A DNA stretch of 36,622 bases, taken from positions 1 through 36,622 of the forward strand of contig WHTP01000057.1 in assembly GCA_009377695.1 (NCBI GenBank). The letters are read 5' to 3'. Position 1 is the stretch's first letter. Each line of letters starts with the position of its first letter. Positions 1 to 7,380 of this stretch are shown in pieces. Source of the DNA: Hyphomicrobiales bacterium (GTDB lineage Bacteria > Pseudomonadota > Alphaproteobacteria > Rhizobiales > Xanthobacteraceae). A model generated the notes under the pieces. The model saw only the letters and a program-made list of their open reading frames with translations. It was not told the origin of the DNA and made no database searches. A program made the translations under genes and the position numbers.

Positions 1-234
1 ATCGCGGCAATGCGCGATATTGTATGGCTGAGTTGAACGTCCATAAACCGCGCGCCACATTTGGCGGCAGCGGCGCACGCTGGCATCCGGCTCGGCCGGC
101 GTGGCATAGTCGGGCGAAGAGACTTACCTTGAGATGGGAACAATGATCGTTGACACAGTTCGATATTGTCTGCGTGCGGCGACTGCCAATGCGCCGCGCA
201 ACGTGGTCGAGCTGACAGAAGTAACGCTACGCAG

Positions 235-1302
235 ATGACCGCTCCACTCCCGGCAATTCCTGTCGTCGACATCCGCTCCGGCGGGCCGGTACGCCGCGCT
301 ACCGAAGGCGCAGAGCGGGTTCGTGCATTGCGCGATGAATGCGTGGCGTGGCTGCCGCGTGCGGCAACGGCGATGCTTCCGGGTATCGACGCGATGACAC
401 GCCGCTGGCTTGGGCGCTCGCGCTCCCCCTATATCGGAGAGATCGGGACCATTGCCGCGACAGTCGGCTATTCCGGCATCTGGTTCCTCAACGGTTGCTA
501 TCAATGGGGCTGCACGACGCTCGCCTGCGAACAGGCCGGAGCGCCGTGGCTTGCGCGCACGCTCGACTGGCCGTTTCCCGGCCTCGGCCGTTATCTCGAG
601 ATCGCGCGCATGCAGGGGCCTGCGGGCGTATTCGATAATGTGGGATGGCCGGGATATGCCGGCGCGCTGACGGCGTCGGCGCCCGGCCGCTTTGCAGCCG
701 CGATCAACCAGGCGCCGCTCCGCCGCCGCACGCACCATCCGTGGCTCCGCCCCCTTGACATCGCGCTCAATGCGCTTGGGACCTGGAACATTCGCCATAT
801 CCCGCCGGATCATTTGCTGCGCAACGTGTTCGAGACCTGTCCGAACTATAGCGAGGCGAAGCATCGGCTGGAGACGACGCCGATCGCCCGTCCGGCGATC
901 TATTCCCTAGTCGGCTGCGAATCCGGCGAACGATGCGTGATCGAGCGCACGGAAGAAGGCTTCGTGACAAGAAACGAAAACACTTCGGCGGCAAATGACT
1001 GGTTCGAGAGCGCGCCGTCGTGGGAGGCGCGCACGCGTGCAGACTTGATGTTGACGTGCACGTACGAAGAAACCGCGGCTCGCAGCCGTGCGCGCCGTGA
1101 GCATATTGCGAATTGGACGGGGCAATTCTCGAACGGATGTTTCGATTGGGTGACGCCACCGATTCTCAATCCCTATACGCGAGTGGCGGTGGAGATGTGC
1201 CCGGCGACAGGCATTTTACGTGCGATCGGTTACGAGACTCGTCCCGGCGCCGAATTGCCACAAGCGGTGACGTCGACATGTAACATGCAGCAAGCAGCCT
1301 GA
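235..1302 (+). CDS. Acid ceramidase/NAAA-like Ntn hydrolase
   Basis: Probable linear-amide C-N hydrolase of the choloylglycine-hydrolase/acid-ceramidase superfamily, 355 aa. From the ATG at 235 the nucleophile candidate is Cys93 in the string WGCTTLACEQ, followed by ARTLDWPFPG with Arg108 and Asp111. This is the Cys...R-x-L-D-[WY]-P-F arrangement of acid ceramidase and N-acylethanolamine amidase. In that family the enzyme is made as a precursor and cleaved just before Cys, so residues 1-92 would be the propeptide-like subunit; that processing is inferred here. No clear signal peptide is seen, so a cytoplasmic location is likely. A TTG at 166 would add 23 unlike residues; the ATG at 235 has a weak purine stretch (agaag) upstream and is preferred. 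The substrate cannot be deduced. It stands alone, with about 180 bp before the next gene. Confidence 0.75.
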   Translation: MTAPLPAIPVVDIRSGGPVRRATEGAERVRALRDECVAWLPRAATAMLPGIDAMTRRWLGRSRSPYIGEIGTIAATVGYSGIWFLNGCYQWGCTTLACEQAGAPWLARTLDWPFPGLGRYLEIARMQGPAGVFDNVGWPGYAGALTASAPGRFAAAINQAPLRRRTHHPWLRPLDIALNALGTWNIRHIPPDHLLRNVFETCPNYSEAKHRLETTPIARPAIYSLVGCESGERCVIERTEEGFVTRNENTSAANDWFESAPSWEARTRADLMLTCTYEETAARSRARREHIANWTGQFSNGCFDWVTPPILNPYTRVAVEMCPATGILRAIGYETRPGAELPQAVTSTCNMQQAA

Positions 1303-1345
1303 TTTTGATCGCAAAGTCGATCGCAATATCGTCTGTGTGAATGTT

Positions 1346-1358
1346 TGTTCATTGAACA
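1346..1358. promoter_or_regulatory. Perfect 13-bp palindrome, possible operator
   Basis: TGTTCA-T-TGAACA is a perfect inverted repeat in the 178-bp gap upstream of the Gly/Met-rich protein gene. A TTGACA hexamer follows at 1402-1407 without a convincing -10 at the right spacing. It is not the alphaproteobacterial LexA box, which is a direct repeat. Regulatory function is only inferred from the symmetry and position. Confidence 0.25.
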
Positions 1359-1480
1359 TCTATTAAAGCTTAGAAATCACGCGCGAATTCGATGAAGCAA
1401 ATTGACAATTCCCTAGCTTGAGCGCGCAATACATATGGATGGTGGCTCTCGGACGAGTACGCAATAACGGAGGAATCCAA

Positions 1481-2188
1481 ATGCGTCGTTCAATCAAACT
1501 AGGGATGTTGGCTCTGCTCGCCAGCACGGCACTGTTGACGGCCCGCGCCGATGCGGCCGCCGTTCCGAACCCGAATGGCATTCGTGCTGCCATCGACAAT
1601 CTTTCGGTGATCGACAACGTTCAGGTCTACGTGTTCGGCGGTCGGCGATACTGCTTCTATCCGGACGGCTGGCAGGGGCCGGGCTGGTACTGGTGCGGCT
1701 ATGCGTGGCGCCGCGGCTACGGCTGGGGCGGCGGCTACGGCTGGCGCGGTTGGCGTCACCGCGGTTGGCGGCCCGGCGGGCATTGGCATGGTGGCATGGG
1801 TGGCTGGCATGGTGGCATGGGTGGCTGGCATGGTGGCATGGGTGGTGGTGGCATGGGTGGCGGTGGCATGGGCGGCGGTGGCATGGGTGGCGGTGGCATG
1901 GGTGGCGGCGGCATGGGTGGCATGTCCGATGTCCGCGCCAAGCACGCGATCACCTTGCTCGGCCAGCTCGACAACGGCCTCGGCTTCTATCGCTTCAGCT
2001 ATCTCGGCAGCGAGCAGGCCTATGTCGGCGTGATGGCGCAGGAAGTCGAAGCGGTGCGGCCGCAAGCGGTCATCCGCCACAGCGACGGCTATCTCCGCGT
2101 CGATTACGACAAGCTCGGCTTCCAGATGCAGACCTTCGAAGACTGGGTTGCCGCCGGCGAGCGCATCCCGACTCCGTCGGTGCACTGA
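1481..2188 (+). CDS. Secreted Gly/Met/His/Trp-rich protein with S74-like C-terminal domain
   Basis: A 235-aa protein with three parts. Residues 1-26 are a Sec signal peptide (MRRSIKLGMLALLAS..., cleaved after ARADAA). Residues about 45-147 are rich in Gly, Trp, Tyr, His and Met: an RRYCFYPDGWQGPGWYWCGYAWRR segment type seen in rhizobial secreted proteins, then tandem GGMGGWH and GGMGG repeats. Residues 148-235 resemble the intramolecular chaperone/auto-processing domain of phage tail fibres (peptidase S74). They carry SDVRAK, where Ser149 and Lys154 have the S-x4-K spacing of the S74 Ser/Lys dyad, then YVGVMAQEV and DGYLRVDYDKLG. The ATG at 1481 is chosen for its GGAGG site and signal peptide. 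A strong terminator follows. The biological role is unknown; surface or periplasmic location is inferred, and the Met/His repeats could bind metal. Confidence 0.8.
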   Translation: MRRSIKLGMLALLASTALLTARADAAAVPNPNGIRAAIDNLSVIDNVQVYVFGGRRYCFYPDGWQGPGWYWCGYAWRRGYGWGGGYGWRGWRHRGWRPGGHWHGGMGGWHGGMGGWHGGMGGGGMGGGGMGGGGMGGGGMGGGGMGGMSDVRAKHAITLLGQLDNGLGFYRFSYLGSEQAYVGVMAQEVEAVRPQAVIRHSDGYLRVDYDKLGFQMQTFEDWVAAGERIPTPSVH

Positions 2189-2240
2189 CGCTTGAGACGC
2201 GCCGCTCGCGGCGTGACGTCGAACGGAGCTCGACAATTGC

Positions 2241-2270
2241 AAGGGCGGCCGCGAGGCCGCCCTTTCGTTT
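2241..2270 (+). terminator. Rho-independent terminator after the Gly/Met-rich protein gene
   Basis: A perfect 10-bp GC-rich stem, AAGGGCGGCC at 2241-2250 with GGCCGCCCTT at 2255-2264, has a 4-nt loop and is followed by TCGTTT. It lies 53 bp after the stop codon. Confidence 0.85.
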
Positions 2271-2353
2271 GGGTGCTGTCGGTTTGTCGCAAGGCCCACC
2301 GTGGTTGGTATCCTTGCCAACGCTGCCGCTTATGGCTTCCGCGGGCAAAGGCG

Positions 2354-2438
2354 GAATGCTAGTGTCCCGATTCCGAAGGTCGTGCCATTTCGCCGCGGCC
2401 TCGTATGCGACCTTCGGAATCGAAGGACGCTAGCATTC
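2354..2438 (-). repeat. CTAG-bounded hairpin element E1 (reverse orientation)
   Basis: The CTAG-to-CTAG core is 2359-2433. The outer stem GCTAGTGTCC pairs with GGACGCTAGC, extended by GAATG/CATTC outside. The inner stem CGATTCCGAAGGTCG pairs perfectly with its complement and can extend by two G.T pairs, leaving a 21-nt loop. The unpaired AA is on the right arm, which sets the reverse orientation. Read in that orientation the loop centre is CCGCGGCGA. Confidence 0.85.
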
Positions 2439-2445
2439 TTTGAAT

Positions 2446-2523
2446 CTAGTGTGGGTTTGGTTCAGAAGTCCGCATGTCGGACTCGCTGAGAAAATGATGC
2501 GGACTTCTGAACCGCCACACTAG
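2446..2523 (+). repeat. CTAG-bounded hairpin element E2 (forward)
   Basis: A 78-bp element. The outer stem is CTAGTGTGG/CCACACTAG and the inner stem is GGTTCAGAAGTCCGCAT with its exact complement. The loop is 21 nt with centre TCGCTGAGA. The left-side bulge is GTTT against a single G on the right. It shares its terminal CTAG with E3. It belongs to the same stem class as E7 and the half-copy E9. Confidence 0.9.
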
Positions 2524-2596
2524 TGGTCCGATTCTAACATTCGCATCCCTTCTCAGCGGGCGACTTTGCGAATGTTAGAATCACAAGGACCACTAG
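2520..2596 (-). repeat. CTAG-bounded hairpin element E3 (reverse)
   Basis: The outer stem is CTAGTGGTCC/GGACCACTAG and the inner stem is GATTCTAACATTCGCA with its exact complement. The loop is 21 nt and, on the reverse strand, its centre is CCGCTGAGA. The unpaired ACAA lies on the right arm, i.e. TTGT on the left arm in reverse orientation. CTAG is shared with both E2 and E4. Confidence 0.9.
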
Positions 2597-2670
2597 TGCG
2601 GTGGATTTGACGTTCGTACCAGTGTTGCTGCGAGTTCGTAGTACGAACGTCAAATCCAAAACCGCACTAG
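2593..2670 (-). repeat. CTAG-bounded hairpin element E4 (reverse)
   Basis: The outer stem is CTAGTGCGGT/ACCGCACTAG and the inner stem is GGATTTGACGTTCGTAC with its exact complement. The loop is 21 nt and its reverse-strand centre is TCGCAGCAA. The unpaired AAA is on the right arm. Confidence 0.9.
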
Positions 2671-2682
2671 CACCAATGAGTT

Positions 2683-2758
2683 CTAGTGTCCCTTTGGTTC
2701 CGACGCTTGTAAACGCATGTGCGGCAAGGTGATACAAGCGTCGGAACCGGGACACTAG
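2683..2758 (+). repeat. CTAG-bounded hairpin element E5 (forward)
   Basis: The outer stem is CTAGTGTCCC/GGGACACTAG. The left bulge is TTT with nothing opposite. The inner stem is GGTTCCGACGCTTGTA with its exact complement. The loop is 21 nt with centre GTGCGGCAA. Confidence 0.9.
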
Positions 2759-2771
2759 CAAATATAAGCTG

Positions 2772-2851
2772 CTAGTGGAGTTTTGGATTTGACATTCGCT
2801 TTGGGAGTCTGCGGTCAACGGGGGTAGCGAATGTCAAGTCCACTCCACTAG
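2772..2851 (+). repeat. CTAG-bounded hairpin element E6 (forward)
   Basis: The outer stem is CTAGTGGAGT/ACTCCACTAG with a left bulge TTT. The inner stem is GGATTTGACATTCGCT, paired throughout with one T.G wobble. Counting two weaker loop-side positions as stem leaves a 21-nt loop whose core is TGCGGTCAA, offset by one from the others. It is the last of the cluster and ends 73 bp before the next gene. Confidence 0.88.
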
Positions 2852-2923
2852 CGTCCGCGTCATTCTTCCGTCGCCGGGGGCGTCGGTGACACATCTGGTA
2901 GCGCAGGCAAGTATTGAAACACG

Positions 2924-5215
2924 GTGACAATGAGTACGTCTGAGCTGCCGACAAGCGAAGCCCCACAGCGTGCCGCCGTCGCATCCTACGGCTTGCTACT
3001 GCTCACGTTCATCGCGGCCATTTTCGTCAGTGCCGCGCTCCTGTTCGCGGTGCAGCCGATGTTTACAAAAATGGTGCTGCCGCGGCTCGGCGGCGCGGCG
3101 TCGGTGTGGTCGGTGGCGATTGTGTTCTTCCAGACCACGCTGCTCGCAGGTTACGCCTACGCGCATCTGTTGACGCGCTTCCAGCCGGGCCGCAGCTCCG
3201 TTATCATTCATCTCGTCGTGCTCGCATCCGCTTGCTTCTTGCTGCCGCTGCATATCGCAAGCGGATGGGGCCGGCCGCCGCAGGTCGGCGAGGCGTTCTG
3301 GCTACTCGGCCTGTTCACCGTATCGATCGGTTTGCCGTTCTTCGCGTTGTCGGCAAATGGTCCGTTGCTGCAGGCCTGGTTCGTGCGCACCGGTCACCCG
3401 GATGCGAAGGATCCATATTTCCTCTACGCGGCCAGCAATGTCGGAAGCTTTCTGGCGCTGATCGCCTATCCGGTCGCGGTCGAGCCGTTCGTACGGCTCG
3501 GTGATCAGACGTGGCTGTGGACAGCGGGCTATTACCTGCTGATCGCGATGGTGGCGGGCTGCAGCCTTCTGATGCTGCGCTCGCCGAACCGGCTGCCGGA
3601 TGCGGTGGCGTCTGACACGACTCCTGCGGTGACGCCGAGCTGGCGGGACGCCGCGATCTGGGTCGCGCTTGCGGCGGTGCCCTCCGGGTTGCTGATTGCG
3701 GTGACCGCGCACATCTCAACCGACGTGGCGGCGGTGCCGTTGTTCTGGACGATTCCGCTCGCGATCTACCTGCTGACCTTCGTCATCGTCTTTCAGACCA
3801 AGCCATTCATTCCGCATTGGCTGGTCGTCGCCGTCCAGCCGGCGTTCGTGTTGTTCCTGGTCATCGCGATCCTGATGATCCCGATCGAGTCGATTGTGCT
3901 CCAGATCGTGATTCATCTCAGCGTGTTCTTCGTCTGCGCGCTGATGTGCCATGGCGAGCTCGCCCGCCGCCGCCCGCCGCCGCAGTTCCTGACCAGCTAC
4001 TACATGTGGATTTCGTTTGGCGGCATGGTCGGCGGTATTCTGACCGGTCTCGTCGCACCGCAGGTCTCCAGCCGCATCATCGAATATCCGCTGCTGGTCG
4101 TGCTCACGCTCTTGTGCCGGCCGGGCTTCACACTGCCGACGCGAGGCAGCGGCCAGTATCCGCTGCTGTTGGCGGTCGCCGTTGCAGCACTGCTGCTCAT
4201 CGGGATGGCGGCGGTGGACATCCGGCTCGACACGCCGCTTTATGCGGTGGCGGTCGGTTTCCTGCTCGGACTGACGGTGCAATTCTGGAAGACGCCGCTG
4301 CCGTTCGCAGCCATTGTGGCGATGCTGTTCCTGGTCAACCACTACAACAACTACATCACCAGCAATTATCTCGTACGCAACTTCTTCGGCGTGCTCAATG
4401 TTGTCGAGGCGTCCGACGACCGCTTCCGCGTGCTCTATCACGGCACGACGGCGCAGGGCGCCCAGCGCATCCGCGATTACGACGGCAATCTGCTCACGGG
4501 CCGCCCGGACATGGTGTCCGAATTCCATGACGGCGGCGGCTTTGCGCAGGTGGTCGACGCGATGGAGAAGAAGGCCGGTGGACCGATCAACATGGCGGTG
4601 ATCGGGCTCGGTACCGGTGCGCTCGCCTGCCGTGGCAGCGCCGGCACGACGGTGACCTTTTACGAGATCGACGCCGACATCGCACGCATCGCACGCGATC
4701 CGAGCCTGTTCAACTATATTTCGGAGTGCGCGCCCAAGACACAGATCGTCATCGGCGATGCGCGCCTGACGCTCGCCGATGCGCCCGACGGCTCATATGA
4801 TCTCTTGTTCGTCGATGCGTTCATCGGCGCCGCCATTCCGGTTCATCTGCTGACGCGCGAGGCGCTCGAGCTCTATTTCCGCAAGCTCAAGCCCGGCGGC
4901 ATCGTCGCGATGCACGTGTCGAACCGCAATCTTGAGCTCGCTACGGTTGTTGCCGGGATCGCGCAGGCGAATGGCGCGATCGTGCGGGTCTATGATGGGG
5001 GCGACATCGACGAAGATGTCGACGAGCACCGCTGGATTCCGACCATCGCGGCAGTCGCGCGCAACGAGGCAGACTTCGGGTCACTGGCCAAATCGGAGTT
5101 TTGGCCGATCCGTGAGCGGGACCCGCACCAGCGGGTTTGGACCGACGACTATTCCAACATCGTGGGTGCGCTGCTGCGCCACCTGCGGTCGCGGCAGGTC
5201 AGCAGCGATGAATAA
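2924..5215 (+). CDS. Integral-membrane spermidine-synthase-like protein
   Basis: A 763-aa protein. About the first 500 residues hold a dozen or so hydrophobic helices. The C-terminal third is a Rossmann methyltransferase-like fold of the spermidine synthase family: GLGTGAL near residue 560 for nucleotide binding, the acidic YEID strand end, GDARL, and DLLFVDAF followed by a GGIVAMHVSNR strand. Such fusions are usually labelled fused MFS/spermidine synthase; the substrate is unknown and no polyamine-forming activity is proven by sequence. GTG at 2924 or ATG at 2930 are both plausible starts; the six-element repeat cluster lies directly upstream. No operon partner is on the same strand. Confidence 0.8.
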   Translation: MTMSTSELPTSEAPQRAAVASYGLLLLTFIAAIFVSAALLFAVQPMFTKMVLPRLGGAASVWSVAIVFFQTTLLAGYAYAHLLTRFQPGRSSVIIHLVVLASACFLLPLHIASGWGRPPQVGEAFWLLGLFTVSIGLPFFALSANGPLLQAWFVRTGHPDAKDPYFLYAASNVGSFLALIAYPVAVEPFVRLGDQTWLWTAGYYLLIAMVAGCSLLMLRSPNRLPDAVASDTTPAVTPSWRDAAIWVALAAVPSGLLIAVTAHISTDVAAVPLFWTIPLAIYLLTFVIVFQTKPFIPHWLVVAVQPAFVLFLVIAILMIPIESIVLQIVIHLSVFFVCALMCHGELARRRPPPQFLTSYYMWISFGGMVGGILTGLVAPQVSSRIIEYPLLVVLTLLCRPGFTLPTRGSGQYPLLLAVAVAALLLIGMAAVDIRLDTPLYAVAVGFLLGLTVQFWKTPLPFAAIVAMLFLVNHYNNYITSNYLVRNFFGVLNVVEASDDRFRVLYHGTTAQGAQRIRDYDGNLLTGRPDMVSEFHDGGGFAQVVDAMEKKAGGPINMAVIGLGTGALACRGSAGTTVTFYEIDADIARIARDPSLFNYISECAPKTQIVIGDARLTLADAPDGSYDLLFVDAFIGAAIPVHLLTREALELYFRKLKPGGIVAMHVSNRNLELATVVAGIAQANGAIVRVYDGGDIDEDVDEHRWIPTIAAVARNEADFGSLAKSEFWPIRERDPHQRVWTDDYSNIVGALLRHLRSRQVSSDE

Positions 5216-5233
5216 CGACGGCGCGCCGTGTGC

Positions 5234-5545
5234 TTAGCCCGCTGACGCCTCCGCCGGACACGTCGCTGCTTGTGCCGCATTTTGCGCCGCGGCGTGTTCC
5301 TGCTCGCCGCTTTCCAGCGCCGAGAGGATCGCCCGTACCAGCTCCCGCGCCGACTCCGCGCTGATCTCGATGGCGACGCGCTCGCGGCCGCCGTTCGCGG
5401 CGTTGATGAAATCTATGCCGAGCGCATGATCGAGCGGCGCGTGGAACGGATGATCGTAGTAGACGTGTGCGGTATCGATCCGCATCCAGCCGCGGCCCTT
5501 CGCGCTGCCGGTCAGAGCGGCCTTTTCAACGATGTATGAGCACAT
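5234..5545 (-). CDS. DUF6295-like small protein
   Basis: A 103-aa soluble protein starting MCSYIVEKAALTGSAKG. It continues with VYYDHPFHAPLDHALGIDF and ISAESARELVRAILSAL, a pattern I recall from rhizobial DUF6295 proteins. The start at 5545 has TAGGAG eight bases upstream; a longer reading to 5728 lacks such a site and is unlike the family. The C-terminal 20 residues are Ala-rich and low in complexity. It is convergent with the membrane spermidine-synthase-like gene, 18 bp apart. Function is unknown. Confidence 0.7.
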   Translation of the reverse strand: MCSYIVEKAALTGSAKGRGWMRIDTAHVYYDHPFHAPLDHALGIDFINAANGGRERVAIEISAESARELVRAILSALESGEQEHAAAQNAAQAATCPAEASAG

Positions 5546-5776
5546 GAATTGATCTCCTAAGCTGCTGCCGGTTGGCGGACTGATGCCACCAGATGCTTGT
5601 CGAAGGGCGGGCGAAATAGGCCTCGCTCTGGTCGTCGTTGCGGCCCCGGAACGGGACCGTTTCGCTTTCAAGCGCCAAACATAACATCGAGTACGCCCTT
5701 GAACTCGTCGACCTCCTCGGGCGGTCAAGGCTGCAATATAGCACGCGAGTGCGGGGGCTGCTCAACCGTGGGCAGG

Positions 5777-6148
5777 CTATTCGCTGCAGCGGTGGAGCGT
5801 CGCGTCGGAGGTGTGATCCTGATCCTCGAAGTTGAGGGTTTTTTCATCGCGGATAGTGAAGGTGACGTCGCCGAGGATCGGCTGATCGCCCGGCACCTTG
5901 CATTCGACATGGGCCGAGATCGTCTGTCCGATGCGTTTGCGGCTCAGGATGTTGCAGCTTCCCATCGGCGACTCGATTCGCTTTTGCGTAATCGTTACCA
6001 GGAGGTCCGGGCGAGCCGAACCGTTGCCGGTACAGGCGATGTCGCGCATGTAGGTCCCGGCGATCGGAAAATCATCCCCGCCAAGAACCGGCTGGTTGAC
6101 GAGCAACAGAACGACGAGGGCGGCCGCGCAACGGGCTATTCTGATCAC
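5777..6148 (-). CDS. Small secreted protein of unknown function
   Basis: A 123-aa exported protein. From the GTG at 6148 the N-terminus IRIARCAAALVVLLLVNQP is a signal peptide ending near VLGG. The mature part has three Cys (IACTG, GSCN, ECKVPG) plus a C-terminal HRCSE, so disulfides are possible. GTG at 6148 is preferred over GTG at 6160 because GGAG lies just upstream of it. I do not recognise a family; it looks like a conserved periplasmic protein. Confidence 0.6.
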   Translation of the reverse strand: MIRIARCAAALVVLLLVNQPVLGGDDFPIAGTYMRDIACTGNGSARPDLLVTITQKRIESPMGSCNILSRKRIGQTISAHVECKVPGDQPILGDVTFTIRDEKTLNFEDQDHTSDATLHRCSE

Positions 6149-6340
6149 AAATAACTCCACAGCGTCTTTTCACATCGGTCGCGGACTCTACCGAATACAG
6201 TTCATCGAGCAACCTGGAACCATGCGTTGGGGGGCGGCAACTGCCGAAGGTAAACGGGCCCGATCACGGCCGATCACGATTTCGCTGAAGAGGCGTCCGC
6301 CCCCTGGGCAGCGCGACAGGCTCTGTGCTACGCGCGAAGC

Positions 6341-7237
6341 ATGTCCTTATCGCTTGCACTGTGGCGTGACCGCCGCGGCCGGGTATCGGCACTGCGGATC
6401 ATGCTGCTCGCCTTTCTGGCGCTGCCGGTGGCGCTTGCGACGCATGCTTTTCTCACCACAGGCCTGGGGGCGCGGCCGATCAATGATCTGATCCACCGCA
6501 CGGGATACTGGGCCCTGGTATTCCTGCTGGTGAGCCTGGCGGTGACGCCGCTGGCCAGGGTCGGCCGCTTCAACGGCTTGATCGACGGGCGGCGCATGAT
6601 CGGGGTCGGCGCATTCGTCTATGCGGCCACGCACATCCTTCTCTATACCGCCGACCAGATGTTCGACCTCTGGAAGGTGGCGTCTGAAATCGTGCTCCGG
6701 CTCTACCTCACGATCGGCTTCATCGCGCTGTTAGGACTCATCGCGCTGGCGGTGACCTCGACCGACGCGATGGTGCGCGGGCTGGGTAGCCGGCGCTGGC
6801 AGCGCCTTCATCAACTCATCTACGGGATCGTGCTGCTCGCGCTGATCCACTTCTTCCAGCAGACCAAGGCCGACGTCTGGGTGCCAACCTTCGCCGCCGG
6901 CCTGTTCGTCTGGCTGATGGGCTACCGTTTGCTGATGCGCTGGCGAAAGGGCGCACCGTCCGCGCTCGCGCTGCTCGCGCTCGCCGTGATCACCTCAGCG
7001 CTGGTCTTTGCCGGGGAGGCCGTCGGCATCGGGCTCTACTACGGCGTGTCGCCGCTTCTCGTGTTGCAATCGACATTCGAATTCGATCTCGACTTGATCC
7101 GCCCGGGCTGGCTGGTTCTGGGCGCTGGGTTATGCGTCGTGATCCTTCAAATTGTTCAGTCGTGGCGCGCAAAATCGACGGGCGCCAAGGTGAAACCTGC
7201 TCCGCAGCGTGCAATGCGAGTCGAGGAGGTGGCCTAA
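6341..7237 (+). CDS. msrQ: MsrQ/YedZ-like haem-binding membrane subunit
   Basis: Ferric-reductase-like transmembrane protein of the MsrPQ periplasmic methionine-sulfoxide reductase, which passes electrons from the respiratory chain to MsrP. The sequence shows HRTGYWALVFLLVSLAVTP, DGRRMIGVGAF, His98 in YAATH, and His157 and His170 in RLHQLIYGIVLLALIH. The 59- and 13-residue spacing closely matches the haem-ligand histidines of E. coli MsrQ (91, 151, 164). At 298 aa it exceeds the roughly 210-aa E. coli protein, with two or three extra hydrophobic segments after residue 205. No msrP (molybdopterin subunit) is next to it in this window. Confidence 0.85.
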   Translation: MSLSLALWRDRRGRVSALRIMLLAFLALPVALATHAFLTTGLGARPINDLIHRTGYWALVFLLVSLAVTPLARVGRFNGLIDGRRMIGVGAFVYAATHILLYTADQMFDLWKVASEIVLRLYLTIGFIALLGLIALAVTSTDAMVRGLGSRRWQRLHQLIYGIVLLALIHFFQQTKADVWVPTFAAGLFVWLMGYRLLMRWRKGAPSALALLALAVITSALVFAGEAVGIGLYYGVSPLLVLQSTFEFDLDLIRPGWLVLGAGLCVVILQIVQSWRAKSTGAKVKPAPQRAMRVEEVA

Positions 7238-7380
7238 ACGCCATGACGGCACGCGCATGACCATCGCGTTTGAAACTCCGGACTCCGAGCGCCATACACC
7301 AACGGCAGTCTGTGGATAGTCTGTCCGCTGACGGGCACAGGTAGCGAGGTCACGTAGCCCGTCGAACAAACTTCAACGCG

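Noticed and set aside
1922-2188. Prophage remnant suggested by the S74-like domain
   Set aside because: No other phage genes lie nearby, and the domain is fused to a signal peptide protein with its own ribosome site and terminator.
1499-2320. Minus-strand frame rich in THAT/PATHA repeats
   Set aside because: It is the antisense of the Gly/Met repeat gene, and the repeat is only the complement of the GGMGG codons. It also runs through the terminator.
2354-2851. Integron attC array or CRISPR array
   Set aside because: The elements are hairpins with similar architecture, but they lack the RYYYAAC/GTTRRRY boxes of attC sites and there are no gene cassettes. Unlike CRISPR, the repeats are not identical, are inverted and have no regular unique spacers.
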